Origin: Streptomyces canus | GTDB lineage: Bacteria; Actinomycetota; Actinomycetes; Streptomycetales; Streptomycetaceae | Direction: 5' to 3' | DNA length: 64,000 bases | Assembly (NCBI RefSeq): GCF_030815415.1 | Contig: NZ_JAUSWW010000001.1 | Coordinates: forward strand, 1,178,001 to 1,242,000 | In this document: piece after piece, positions 7,222 to 16,665 of the stretch | How positions within the stretch are numbered: the first letter of the stretch is position 1 | Layout of the letters: the number at the start of each line of letters is the position of its first letter | Notes under the pieces: model-generated | What the model was told of the DNA's origin: nothing | The model's database searches: none | Seen by the model: only the letters and a program-made list of their open reading frames with translations | Made by a program: the position numbers and the translations under genes

Positions 7222-9540
7222 GTGAGCAAAGCAAGGCGAGCAGCGCCCCGCAAGGCAGCTGCGGGAGCTCCCGCGGCTCAGCCGACTCCACCGCCTCAAC
7301 GGCCTGAGCAGCCGAAAGCGACCGGGCGCAAAAAGGGCATCTCCTTCACCCACAACTGGCGGGTGGCACGGCGACTGCGGGCCATCCTGCTGATCCCGGT
7401 CGTGGTCACGCTCGTGCTCGGCGGATTCAGGGTGACGCGCGCCGTGGACACCTGGCAGAGCGCCGACGACGCGGTCCGGGTCGCGGAGTTGGTGCAGGCG
7501 GCGAACAAGTACGCCAGTGACGCGATCAACGAGCGTGATCTGTCGGTCGTCCCGTTGCTGCGGGGCGACACCGACTCGAGTGTCGTCGCCAAGGCGCGCA
7601 AGATCACCGATCAGGACAGGGCCGCGTTCGACAAGACGGTGGAGCGGATGCCCCGAACCGAGCGTCTGCTGAGAAGGGTCGAGGTCGTCCAGAGCGGCGG
7701 CAAGCAACTCGCCGGCATCCGAGACGCGGCGTTCACGTCCGCGCTGCCCGGGGTGCAGACCGAGGAGAAGTACCACCTGATCCAGCACCCGCTGATGGAA
7801 CTCTCCAACGAGCTCGGCTTCGGCAGCAGCAACCAGGCCAGCTTCGGCCGCGCCCTGTACGCCATCTCGCTCACACAGGCCGCCGAGTCCCTGACCCGGG
7901 CCATCGGCACGCACATCCTGGCCGAGGACCGCAGCAAGCTCAAGGAGGGTGAACTCGCCACCCAGCTCGCCTCGTTCCGCTCCTACGCCTATCTCCAGCA
8001 GGTCGCGCTGGTGGAGTTCGACGGCGCCGCCACGAGCCAGGACACGACGCGGCTGAAGAAGGCGCTGGCGGCCGCGAAGACCAAGGGCGAGCAGCAGGTC
8101 ACCCAGGCCGCGGCGCGTGCCGACGCGGCCGGCGAGGACTACGTCGTCCCGCCGGCCATGACGACGATGATCAGTGAGATCGCGTCGGGGAAGTCGGCCG
8201 CGGACCTCGCGGAGCAGGGCATCACCACCGACTCCTTCTTCGCCGCCTCCACGCTCTCCTTCGACGCGTACCGCCAGGTCGAGGTCTATCTCAGCGACAC
8301 CGCGCTCGCCAACGCGAAGGACATCGCCGACAGCGCGCGCCGGGACGCCATCGTCCTGTCGGCCGTGGTCCTCGGCGCCGTGCTCGCCGCGTTCCTGATC
8401 GCCGCCGGGGTGGCCCGCTCGATGAGCCGCCGGATGAGTGTCCTGCGCGGCTCGGCGTTCCAGATCGCCGAGCAGCGGCTGCCGGCCCTGCTCTCCCAGC
8501 TCAACCGTGCCACTCCCGGCCGGGTCGACACCCGGGTGGCGCCGATCCCGATCACCTCGACCGACGAGATCGGCGAGGTCGCCCGGGCCTTCGACCAGGT
8601 GCACCGTGAGGCGGTGCGGCTGGCCGCCGAGCAGGCGGCGCTGCGGGGCAACATCAACGCGATCTTCACCAACCTGTCGCGCCGCAGCCAGTCGCTCGTC
8701 GAGGGTCAACTGGCCCTGATCACCGACCTGGAGAACAACGAGGCCGACCCGGACCAGCTGGACAACCTCTTCCGCCTGGACCATCTGGCCACCCGTATGC
8801 GCCGCAACGGCGAGAACCTCCTGGTCCTCGCCGGCGAGGAGTCCAACCACCACGGGATGCCGCAACTCGCGCTGATCGACGTGCTGCGGGCGGCCGCCTC
8901 GGAGGTGGAGCAGTACGAGCGCATCGAGCTCTCGGGCGTCCCGGAGGCCGAGATCCACGGCCGCGCCGTGAGCGACCTCGTACATCTGCTGGCCGAACTC
9001 CTGGAGAACGCCACCGCGTTCTCCACACCGCAGATGAAGGTGTATGTCACCGCGGGCCGGCTTCCCGACGGGCGGATCATGGTGGAGATCCATGACAGCG
9101 GCATCGGTCTGACCGCCGAGGACTTCGCCGCCATCAACCACAAGCTCGCCCATCCGCCGACCGTCGACGCCAACATCTCCCGGCAGATGGGTCTGTTCGT
9201 GGTCGGCCGACTCGCCGACCGGCACGGCATCCGTGTCCAGTTGCGGCCGTCGCGACAGCAGTCGGGCACGACGTCGCTGATCATGCTGCCGCACACGATC
9301 ACCTACGCGGCGGCGCATGAGGTTCCCGTCGACTCGGCCGCGGGCTCCCCCTATCCCCTGGAGAACGCACCGCACTTCGCGGGTCCCGACGGGAGCATCG
9401 TGGAGTCGTTCTCCCAGGGCGGTCAGAGGGCCCACGCGGCTCGGGACCAGTCGGGCACGGACGCGATGAGCCGCTACCTCTACCGCGAGGAGCGGCGCCG
9501 CCTCACGGAACATGACGAGCACGAGGACGTTCCTCGGTAG
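7222..9540 (+). CDS. CvnA-like sensor histidine kinase with nitrate/nitrite-sensing (NIT) domain
   Basis: A 772-residue membrane kinase read from GTG 7222. After a basic, Pro-rich N-terminus there is a transmembrane helix (about 53-75), an extracytoplasmic helical NIT-type domain (about 80-370), a second membrane helix (about 377-400) and a HAMP-like linker. Next come the dimerisation helix around LDHLATRMRRNGENLL and an ATPase domain with N-box HLLAELLENATAFS (about 585) and G1 box HDSGIGL. The architecture matches CvnA kinases of Streptomyces conservons. The usual CvnB-C-D genes (roadblock, DUF742, GTPase) do not follow; the next gene is a glycosidase. It therefore appears to be an orphan. 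Confidence 0.85.
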   Translation: MSKARRAAPRKAAAGAPAAQPTPPPQRPEQPKATGRKKGISFTHNWRVARRLRAILLIPVVVTLVLGGFRVTRAVDTWQSADDAVRVAELVQAANKYASDAINERDLSVVPLLRGDTDSSVVAKARKITDQDRAAFDKTVERMPRTERLLRRVEVVQSGGKQLAGIRDAAFTSALPGVQTEEKYHLIQHPLMELSNELGFGSSNQASFGRALYAISLTQAAESLTRAIGTHILAEDRSKLKEGELATQLASFRSYAYLQQVALVEFDGAATSQDTTRLKKALAAAKTKGEQQVTQAAARADAAGEDYVVPPAMTTMISEIASGKSAADLAEQGITTDSFFAASTLSFDAYRQVEVYLSDTALANAKDIADSARRDAIVLSAVVLGAVLAAFLIAAGVARSMSRRMSVLRGSAFQIAEQRLPALLSQLNRATPGRVDTRVAPIPITSTDEIGEVARAFDQVHREAVRLAAEQAALRGNINAIFTNLSRRSQSLVEGQLALITDLENNEADPDQLDNLFRLDHLATRMRRNGENLLVLAGEESNHHGMPQLALIDVLRAAASEVEQYERIELSGVPEAEIHGRAVSDLVHLLAELLENATAFSTPQMKVYVTAGRLPDGRIMVEIHDSGIGLTAEDFAAINHKLAHPPTVDANISRQMGLFVVGRLADRHGIRVQLRPSRQQSGTTSLIMLPHTITYAAAHEVPVDSAAGSPYPLENAPHFAGPDGSIVESFSQGGQRAHAARDQSGTDAMSRYLYREERRRLTEHDEHEDVPR

Positions 9541-9617
9541 GCAGCCGGCGAGCCCCCGGGGTGCGACGCCGTCTGCCCAACAGGGTGCCGCACTCCGGCC
9601 GGTGGACCCATCAGAGC

Positions 9618-9646
9618 AATGTTCGACCTGTCGGACATTGTTCGAA
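9618..9646. promoter_or_regulatory. Inverted repeat plus half-site upstream of the GH43 gene
   Basis: AATGTTCGAC-CT-GTCGGACATT (9618-9639) is an inverted repeat with one mismatch in ten. It is followed by another TTGTTCGAA half-site (9638-9646). Just downstream, TTGAC-like hexamers occur at 9652 and 9674. The site lies 160-190 bp before the glycosidase start, so it may bind a sugar-responsive repressor. The repeat is visible; the binding protein is unknown. Confidence 0.45.
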
Positions 9647-9808
9647 ACCTCTTGACGCTGCACCACACCCCGTTTGACACTCTCGCAACACGACGTCACA
9701 CAGCCGAAACGCCAGGGTGTCCACCGCCGAGGCCACCCCCGTCGACGGCCTGCTCCGCCACGCCTTTTTCCCTCCCCCGTCAGCCATGCCTCAGCAGGGA
9801 AACCCCAC

Positions 9809-12800
9809 ATGACGTACTTCGCACGTCCGCGCACCCGCGCGAGACGCCGGACGGGCCGATTCGCCGGCCTGACCGTCGCAGCGCTGTTCCTCGGCCTCAC
9901 CGCACCGCTCCTCCCCGCGCAGGCGGCCGACACCGCGGACGTCACCGACGGACTGGCTCTCTGGTACAAGCTCGACGCCTCCTCCGGCACCACCGTCACC
10001 GACGCCTCCGGCAACGGCCGGGACGGCACGGTCAACGGGACCGCCGGCTGGACGGGCACCGGCCAGGGCCTCGCCTTCAACGGCTCGGACACCTACATCA
10101 AGGTGCCGAACGACGTCATGAAGGGCATGGACTCGATCAGCGTCTCCATGGACGTGCTGATGGACGAGTCGCAGAGCACCCCGTACTTCATCTACGGCTT
10201 CGGCAACACCACCAGCGGCGCCGGCAACGGCTACCTCTTCGCCACCGGCAACTCGCTGCGCACCGCCATCGCGTCCGGCAACTGGTCGACGGAGCAGAAC
10301 ACCCGCCCCACCGACTCGCACAACCTGACCCGCTCGGTGTGGAAGCAGCTCACCTACACCCAGACCGGCACCACGGCCGTGCTGTACGAGGACGGCGTGG
10401 AGGTCGGCCGCAACACCTCGGTCACCACCACCCCGGGCTCCATCGGCTCGGGCACCACGACCGCCAACTACATAGGCAAGTCGGTCTACACCAGCGACAA
10501 GCTCTTCAAGGGCAAGATCCGTGACTTCCGGGTCTACGACCGCGCACTCGCCGGCTCCGAAGTCGAGCAGCTCTCGCTCCCCGTCGCCGAACAGGGCGTC
10601 GCCGCCGACAAGGCGGCCCTCACCCTGGGCGACACCAGCGCGGTGACCGCCGATCTGACCCTGCCCAAGACGGGCACCGCCGGCGGCTCCTCCATCACCT
10701 GGGAGAGCGACAACACCGACGTCGTCTCCGGCTCCGGCGCGGTGACCCGCCCCGCCTCCGGTCAGCCGGACGGCCACGCCACGCTGACCGCGACCCTGAA
10801 GAAGGGCAGCTTCAGCGCCACCAAGACCTTCGAGGTCACGGTCCTGCCCGCCGTCGACGACACGACCGCCGTCCAGCAGGCCGCCGAGGCACTGACCGTG
10901 CACAACCTCGACGACGTCCGCGGCAACCTCACCTTCCCGGCCGAGGGCGACCTCGGCACCAAGGTCTCCTGGTCCTCCGCGAACACGGACGTCGTCTCCG
11001 CCGAGGGCGTGGTCCACCGGCCCGCGCACGGCGACGGCACCACGACCGTCGAGCTGACCGCCACCGTCACCAAGGGCGACGCGAAGACGACCCGCACCTT
11101 CACCGCGAAGGTGCCGGAACTGCCCGAGAAGGAAGCCCTCAAGGGCTACATGTTCAGCTACTTCACCGGCGAGGGCACCTCGGACGGCGAGCAGCTCTAC
11201 GCCGCACTCAGCAAGGGCAACGACCCGCTGAAGTGGCGGGAGTTGAACGACGGCAAGCCGGTCCTGACCTCCACGCTCGGCGAGAAGGGCCTGCGCGACC
11301 CGTTCATCATCCGCTCCCCCGAGGGCGACAAGTTCTACCAGATCGCCACCGACCTGCGGATCTACGGCAACGGCGACTGGGACGCCTCCCAGCGCACCGG
11401 CAGCAAGTCCATCATGGTCTGGGAGTCCACCGACCTGGTGAACTGGACCAACCAGCGCCTGGTGAAGGTCTCCCCCGACGCGGCCGGCAACACCTGGGCC
11501 CCGGAGGCGTACTACGACGAGAAGCTCGGCGAGTACGTCGTCTTCTGGGCCTCCAAGCTGTACGACAACGAGGCCCACTCAGGCGACACGTACAACCGCA
11601 TGATGTACGCGACGACCCGTGACTTCTACACCTTCAGCGAGCCCAAGGTCTGGGTCGACCGCGGCTACTCGGTCATCGACTCCACGGTCATCCAGCACGA
11701 CGGCACGTACTTCCGCCTCTCCAAGGACGAGCGGAACAACACCTCCTCCACGCCCAACAGCAAGTTCATCTTCGAGGAGAAGAGCGACACGCTCCGCAAC
11801 CTCTCCTGGACCGCCGTCGCCGAGGGCATCGGCAAGGGCGAGATGAGCGCGGCCGAGGGCCCGTTGGTGTTCAAGTCGAACACCGAGGAGAAGTGGTACG
11901 CGTTCCTCGACGAGTTCGGCGGACGCGGCTACATCCCCTTCGAGACGACCGACCTGGCCTCCGGCGCCTGGAAGCCGTCCACCGGCTACGACCTGCCCTC
12001 CAAGCCCCGGCACGGCACGGTGCTGCCGGTCACCCAGGCCGAGTACGACCGGCTCCTCAAGACGTACCAGCCGGACCAGATCATCACGGGCGTCGAGGAC
12101 GTCAAGGTCGAGACGCGCATCGGTGACGCCCCGGTCCTGCCCGCCACCGTCATCGCCGAGTCCGCGGGCGGCGTGAAGCGTCCCGTCGCCGTCACCTGGG
12201 AGGACGTGGCCGCATCGCAGTACGCGCAGGCCGGCACCTTCACGGTGAAGGGCGACCTGGCGGGCGACTCCGCGATCGGCGTCAGCGCCGAGGTCACCGT
12301 CTCCGCCGAGGGCCCGGACGTCCCGGCCGACCTGCTCCTGCACTACGACTTCGACGAGAGCGGCGGCAGCATCGCCCGCGACTCCAGCGGCCACGGCTAC
12401 CACGGCACCTACGTCCGTACGCCCGACTTCGGCACCGGTGTCGAGGGCGGCTCGTTCAAGATGTCCGGCGGCGACAGCGGCTCCAGCTCGCCGTACGTCA
12501 AGATCCCGGGCGGCGTGCTGAAGGACACGAACAGCGTCACCGTCTCCACGTACGTCAAGTGGAAGGGCGGCGACAACTTCCAGTGGCTGTTCGGACTCGG
12601 CCCGGACAGCAACAAGTACCTGTTCGCCACCCCGTCCAACGGCAGCGGCAAACTGTTCTCCGCGATCACCAAGGCCACCTGGTCCGGCGAGAAGCAGATG
12701 ATCGGCGGCTCCCGGCTCACGGCCGGCGAGTGGCAGCACCTCACGGTCACCCTGGACGGCGCGACCGGGACGGCGATCCTCTACGTGGACGGCGCCGAGG

Positions 12801-15019
12801 CGGCCCGGGTCAACGGGGTCACTGTCAAGCCGTCCGAGCTGTACGACTCGGCGAAGGACTACTCCGGCTACATCGGCAAGTCCCTCTACTCCCCCGACCC
12901 GTACTTCGGCGGCGAGGTCGACGACTTCCGGATCTACAACCGGGCCCTGACGCCCGCCGAGATCCTGGAACTCAGCGGCAACACGACCGGGATCGCCGCG
13001 GCGACCCACCCGGCGCTCAAGACCGACGCGATCATCACCGACAAGGACAGCAAGATCGTCCTGCCGCTCACCCCGGGCAGCGATGTCACCGCTCTGGCAC
13101 CGCAGTTCACCCTCGCCCACGGTGCGACCATCAGCCCCGCCTCCGGCACCCTGCACGACTTCACGAAGCCGGTGACGTACGAGGTAACCGGCTCGGACGG
13201 CAAGAAGCGCACCTGGACGGTCTCGGCGGCGATCATGAAGAGCCCGGTCCTGCCCGGTCTCAACGCCGACCCGAACGTGGTCCGCTTCGGCGACACCTTC
13301 TACATCTACCCGACCACCGACGGCTTCGACGGCTGGAGCGGTACGCAGTTCAAGGCGTACTCCTCCAAGGACCTGGTCCACTGGACCGACCACGGCGTCA
13401 TCCTGGACCTGGGTCCGGACGTCTCCTGGGCGGACAGCAGGGCCTGGGCGCCGGCCATGGAGGAGCGGAACGGCAAGTACTACTTCTACTTCTGCGCCGA
13501 CGCGAACATCGGTGTCGCGGTCTCCGACTCACCCACCGGCCCGTTCACGGACGCGCTCGGCAAGCCGCTGCTGAAGGCCGGTGCCTACACGGGCCAGATG
13601 ATCGACCCGGCCGTCTTCACCGACGACGACGGCACGTCGTACCTGTACTGGGGCAACGGCCGCGCCTATGTCGTCCCGCTCAACGACGACATGGTCTCCT
13701 TCGACGCCTCGAAGGTCACCAACATCACGCCGAGCAACTACAACGAGGGCTCCTTCGTCATCAAGCGCAAGGGCACCTACTACTTCATGTGGTCGGAGAA
13801 CGACACACGTGACGAGAACTACCAGGTCGCCTACGCCACCGGCCCCTCGCCCACCGGTCCCTGGACCAAGCAGGGCGTGATCCTGGAGAAGGACCTCTCG
13901 CTCGGCATCAAGGGCCCCGGCCACCACTCGGTGGTCCACGTCCCGGGCACCGACGACTGGTACATCGTCTACCACCGCTTCGCCATCCCCGGCGGTGACG
14001 GCATGCACCGCGAAACCACCATCGACAAGATGGAGTTCGACGCCGACGGCCTGATCAAGAAGGTCGTCCCCACCCTGGAGAGCATCGACCCGGTCACCAT
14101 CGCCCGGGCCGGCGCGGACGCCTCCGGCAAGGAAGGCGACAAGATCCAGCTCAACGGCACGGTGTCCGGCGCGGGCACCGCCAAGTGGACCGCCGAGGCG
14201 GGGGCGCCCTGCACCTTCGCCGACGCCGGTGCCGCCCGTACGACGCTCACCTGCACCGACAACGGCACGTTCAAGGTGACGCTGACCGGCGGCCGCAGCA
14301 GCGACACGGCGACCGTCGAGGTCGCCAACTCGGCACCGGCCCTCACCTCCGCCGCGGGGCCGAAGTCCCCGGTGTCGGTGGGCAAGCAGGCGGTCGTCAC
14401 GGCCGGGTTCACCGACCCGGGCACCCGTGACACCCACACCTGCACGGTCGACTGGAAGGACGGCACCGTGCCGACGGCCGGCACGGTCACCGCGTCCGGC
14501 TGCCGGGCGGAACACACCTACCGCAAGGCCGGTATCCGCAACCCGGTGATCACCGTCACCGACGACGACGGCGCCTCGGACAGCAGGACGCTCCCCGAGC
14601 TGATCGTCTACGACCGAGCCGCCGGACCCGCGTTCGGCACCGGCCTCTTCACCTCGCCGGCCGGGGCCTACCCCGCCAAGCCGACACTGACCGGCAAGGC
14701 CGCCTTCTTCTTCACCGCCTTCTACACGAATCTGACCTCCGTCCCCGTCGGGCAGATGTCCCTCGACTTCGGCCCGGCCAAGCTGAAGTTCCGTTCCACC
14801 GGCTCCGACTGGCTCGTGGTCACCGGCTCCCAGGCCGTCTACCAGGGCACCGGCACGGTCAACGGCACCGACGGCTACGCCTTCCGCGTCACCGCCACCG
14901 ATACCCCGGACAGCTTCCACGTCAGGATCTGGAAGAAGTCCGGTGGTGACGTCGTCTACGACAACGTCACCAGCTCGAAGATCACCGGATTGATCACCAT
15001 CGGCGACCGTCGGGAGTGA
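9809..15019 (+). CDS. Secreted multidomain protein with two GH43 catalytic domains (arabinanase/arabinofuranosidase-like)
   Basis: A 1736-residue secreted protein starting at ATG 9809. Domain order: Arg-rich signal peptide (1-41, ending PAQA); LamG-like beta-sandwich (about 48-250); two atrophied bacterial-Ig repeats (about 255-440); first GH43 five-bladed propeller (about 445-750), with base RDPFIIRS and acid AAEGPLVF; an Ig-like linker; a second LamG (about 840-1050); second GH43 (about 1145-1430), with NADPNVVRFGD, QMIDPAVFTDDDG and acid in NEGSFVIK; a PKD-like domain (about 1505-1605); and a C-terminal sandwich. GH43 enzymes remove or cut L-arabinofuranosyl (or xylosyl) residues from plant polysaccharides. 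Both domains appear catalytically intact, and the exact specificities cannot be read by eye. A candidate operator is at 9618. Confidence 0.85.
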   Translation: MTYFARPRTRARRRTGRFAGLTVAALFLGLTAPLLPAQAADTADVTDGLALWYKLDASSGTTVTDASGNGRDGTVNGTAGWTGTGQGLAFNGSDTYIKVPNDVMKGMDSISVSMDVLMDESQSTPYFIYGFGNTTSGAGNGYLFATGNSLRTAIASGNWSTEQNTRPTDSHNLTRSVWKQLTYTQTGTTAVLYEDGVEVGRNTSVTTTPGSIGSGTTTANYIGKSVYTSDKLFKGKIRDFRVYDRALAGSEVEQLSLPVAEQGVAADKAALTLGDTSAVTADLTLPKTGTAGGSSITWESDNTDVVSGSGAVTRPASGQPDGHATLTATLKKGSFSATKTFEVTVLPAVDDTTAVQQAAEALTVHNLDDVRGNLTFPAEGDLGTKVSWSSANTDVVSAEGVVHRPAHGDGTTTVELTATVTKGDAKTTRTFTAKVPELPEKEALKGYMFSYFTGEGTSDGEQLYAALSKGNDPLKWRELNDGKPVLTSTLGEKGLRDPFIIRSPEGDKFYQIATDLRIYGNGDWDASQRTGSKSIMVWESTDLVNWTNQRLVKVSPDAAGNTWAPEAYYDEKLGEYVVFWASKLYDNEAHSGDTYNRMMYATTRDFYTFSEPKVWVDRGYSVIDSTVIQHDGTYFRLSKDERNNTSSTPNSKFIFEEKSDTLRNLSWTAVAEGIGKGEMSAAEGPLVFKSNTEEKWYAFLDEFGGRGYIPFETTDLASGAWKPSTGYDLPSKPRHGTVLPVTQAEYDRLLKTYQPDQIITGVEDVKVETRIGDAPVLPATVIAESAGGVKRPVAVTWEDVAASQYAQAGTFTVKGDLAGDSAIGVSAEVTVSAEGPDVPADLLLHYDFDESGGSIARDSSGHGYHGTYVRTPDFGTGVEGGSFKMSGGDSGSSSPYVKIPGGVLKDTNSVTVSTYVKWKGGDNFQWLFGLGPDSNKYLFATPSNGSGKLFSAITKATWSGEKQMIGGSRLTAGEWQHLTVTLDGATGTAILYVDGAEAARVNGVTVKPSELYDSAKDYSGYIGKSLYSPDPYFGGEVDDFRIYNRALTPAEILELSGNTTGIAAATHPALKTDAIITDKDSKIVLPLTPGSDVTALAPQFTLAHGATISPASGTLHDFTKPVTYEVTGSDGKKRTWTVSAAIMKSPVLPGLNADPNVVRFGDTFYIYPTTDGFDGWSGTQFKAYSSKDLVHWTDHGVILDLGPDVSWADSRAWAPAMEERNGKYYFYFCADANIGVAVSDSPTGPFTDALGKPLLKAGAYTGQMIDPAVFTDDDGTSYLYWGNGRAYVVPLNDDMVSFDASKVTNITPSNYNEGSFVIKRKGTYYFMWSENDTRDENYQVAYATGPSPTGPWTKQGVILEKDLSLGIKGPGHHSVVHVPGTDDWYIVYHRFAIPGGDGMHRETTIDKMEFDADGLIKKVVPTLESIDPVTIARAGADASGKEGDKIQLNGTVSGAGTAKWTAEAGAPCTFADAGAARTTLTCTDNGTFKVTLTGGRSSDTATVEVANSAPALTSAAGPKSPVSVGKQAVVTAGFTDPGTRDTHTCTVDWKDGTVPTAGTVTASGCRAEHTYRKAGIRNPVITVTDDDGASDSRTLPELIVYDRAAGPAFGTGLFTSPAGAYPAKPTLTGKAAFFFTAFYTNLTSVPVGQMSLDFGPAKLKFRSTGSDWLVVTGSQAVYQGTGTVNGTDGYAFRVTATDTPDSFHVRIWKKSGGDVVYDNVTSSKITGLITIGDRRE

Positions 15020-15092
15020 ACACCCCGGCCGGGCGTACCGGTCACGCCGTCCCCCCACACTCGACGGCCAACCCCCCACAGGAGGACCTCAT

Positions 15093-15731
15093 ATGAGCCC
15101 ACGTCAGGACAAGGAGCACAGTCCTCGAACGGCCATACCCTGGCGCACCACACTGGCCGTCACCGCGCTCGCCGCGGCCCTGCTCGCGGGGCCCGGCGTC
15201 GCGCAGGCCGCGCCGAAGGCAGCGCCCGTCCCACAGGAGCAGGTGGCGGCGGCCACCATCACCTGGACCCTGGAACGGGCGAGCAATCCCACGGCGGACC
15301 AGCAGACGGCGTACAACCTCATCACGGCGGCCATGAACGCGGCCGTGGCGCGCTACAACAACCTCAGCGACCTGGGGAAGAGCATCACCGTGCGCTACGA
15401 CCCGGGCGTGCCCACCGCCGACGGCAACATCAACGGCACCATCCGCTTCGGCAACCGCAGCTACATGACCGAGAGGACGGCCCTGCACGAGATCGCCCAC
15501 ACCATCGGGGTGGGAACGAGCTCGGGCTGGTCCGCTCTCGGCGGCAGCGGCACCTGGACCGGCGCGCAGGCCACGGCACTGGTCCGGCAGTTCGACGGCT
15601 CCGGCGCCAAACTGTCCACGGGCGGTGGCCACTTCTGGCCCTACGGACTGAACTACGAGAACGAGATGTCCGGTACGGCGGCCGACCGCCATGTGCAGAT
15701 CGTCGCCGCCATGGTGCGTGACGGGCTGTAA
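15093..15731 (+). CDS. Secreted HExxH metalloprotease-like protein
   Basis: A 212-residue protein with a clear Sec signal peptide (about 1-40, ending AQAA), starting at ATG 15093 behind an AGGAGG ribosome site. The segment LHEIAHTIGVG gives a HExxH zinc motif at His132-Glu133-His136 with a following Gly, as in small gluzincin/metzincin-type proteases. It also has Trp- and Gly-rich segments (GSGTWTGAQA, GGHFWPYGLNYENE). It follows the GH43 gene by 73 bp on the same strand and could be co-transcribed. A strong hairpin terminator follows at 15741. The peptidase assignment rests mainly on this motif. Confidence 0.7.
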   Translation: MSPRQDKEHSPRTAIPWRTTLAVTALAAALLAGPGVAQAAPKAAPVPQEQVAAATITWTLERASNPTADQQTAYNLITAAMNAAVARYNNLSDLGKSITVRYDPGVPTADGNINGTIRFGNRSYMTERTALHEIAHTIGVGTSSGWSALGGSGTWTGAQATALVRQFDGSGAKLSTGGGHFWPYGLNYENEMSGTAADRHVQIVAAMVRDGL

Positions 15732-15740
15732 TCCACGACC

Positions 15741-15777
15741 GGGAATGCCTGGGGTGTCGAACCCCCCAGGCATTCCC
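15741..15777. terminator. Bidirectional rho-independent-like terminator
   Basis: GGGAATGCCTGGGG (15741-15754) pairs perfectly over 14 bp with 15764-15777 across a 9-nt loop. It sits between two convergent genes, ten bases after the metalloprotease stop and directly next to the stop codon of the HAD gene on the other strand, so it can serve both. Confidence 0.85.
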
Positions 15778-16469
15778 TTATTTCTGGCGGAGTCGGTCGG
15801 CGAGGTCGCTCAAGTCGGCGGCGTGCACGTCGAATCGGTCCGAGGCAGTGGGCGGGTCGCCGGCCGGGCGGGGCACATAGGCGGTGCTCAGGCCGAGGCT
15901 CTGCGCTCCGCGCAGGTCCCAGGCATGGGCGGCGACCATCAGCAGCCGCTCCGGTGGTAGCCCGGAGACGGTGACAGCCAGTCGGTAGACGGCCGGGTCC
16001 GGCTTGTAGGTCCGGGCGTCCTCGGCGGACAGGGCCTGATGCCAGCGCAGTCCGGCGTGGAAGCGTTGATGCCCAGGAGCGCCGTCCGGCTCGCGTTGGA
16101 GAGTCCGATCAGCGGGAACCGTTCGGCGAGCCGGGCGAGCCCCGCGACGGTGTCGGGCCAGGGCGGGAGCCGGCGACCCGACAGGGACAGCGCCGTCACC
16201 GCCGCGGGGTCGTCGACTCCGGCGGCGTCGGCGACCACGCGGGCGGCTTCCAGGTCCAGTACGTCGGTGGGGACATAAGCCCGGACACCATCGAGGATGC
16301 GGCGCTGCTCGGTCTCGATGTGCCGCTGCCACAACGACAGGAGCTCCTCGATTCCGGGGTCGTCGAGCTTCGGGGCGAACGCACGGATACCGGCGCGCAG
16401 ACCGGCGGGTTCGTCGACGAGGGTGCCGAGCACGTCGAACACGATGGCGTCGATCTCCGGCTCTGCCAT
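15778..16469 (-). pseudogene. Haloacid dehalogenase type II (HAD superfamily), broken by one frameshift
   Basis: From ATG 16469 (GGAGACC ribosome site) the protein begins IDAIVFDVLGTLVDEP, the HAD nucleophile motif. It continues to LIGLSNASRTALLGINA, then the frame is lost. The rest resumes in another frame as FHAGLRWHQALSAEDARTYK, then PDPAVYRLA and VAAHAWDLRGAQSLGLSTAY, ending at 15778. All four HAD motifs are present across the two frames. The shift lies near 16060-16065 and is fixed by adding one base. The intact product would be an L-2-haloacid dehalogenase-like enzyme of about 230 residues. This may be a true mutation or a base-calling error. Confidence 0.8.
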
Positions 16470-16550
16470 GGGGAGGTCTCCTGGACGAAGCTGGGACGGG
16501 TGAGCGCTCGTGGGGACAACGCGACGAGCGGCCACCCCGATTCCCGAACC

Positions 16551-16579
16551 GGCTACGCGCTTCGAGGCTGCGCGTAGCC
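16551..16579. other. Perfect 10-bp hairpin in the gap before the histone-fold gene
   Basis: GGCTACGCGC (16551-16560) pairs with GCGCGTAGCC (16570-16579) across a 9-nt loop. It lies about 80 bp upstream of the HAD start and 87 bp upstream of the histone-like gene start. It could be an operator or an RNA hairpin in the 5' leader. No U-tract follows, so a terminator role is less likely. Confidence 0.4.
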
Positions 16580-16665
16580 CCGCCTGGAGGATGAGGGAAG
16601 AGAGCGGGTCCGCGTGGTGAAGTGTGGGCCTCTGACAACTCCGACAGCAGGGAGCGTTCCTTCCG

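Noticed and set aside
7102..10092. A 996-codon open frame on the minus strand across the kinase gene
   Set aside because: It is the mirror frame of a GC-rich coding strand. It has no recognisable domain, and the plus strand encodes a full kinase here.
11579..13393. Long minus-strand open frames inside the GH43 gene
   Set aside because: They are antisense frames of a real gene with Val/Gly/Asp-biased composition typical of GC-rich shadows.
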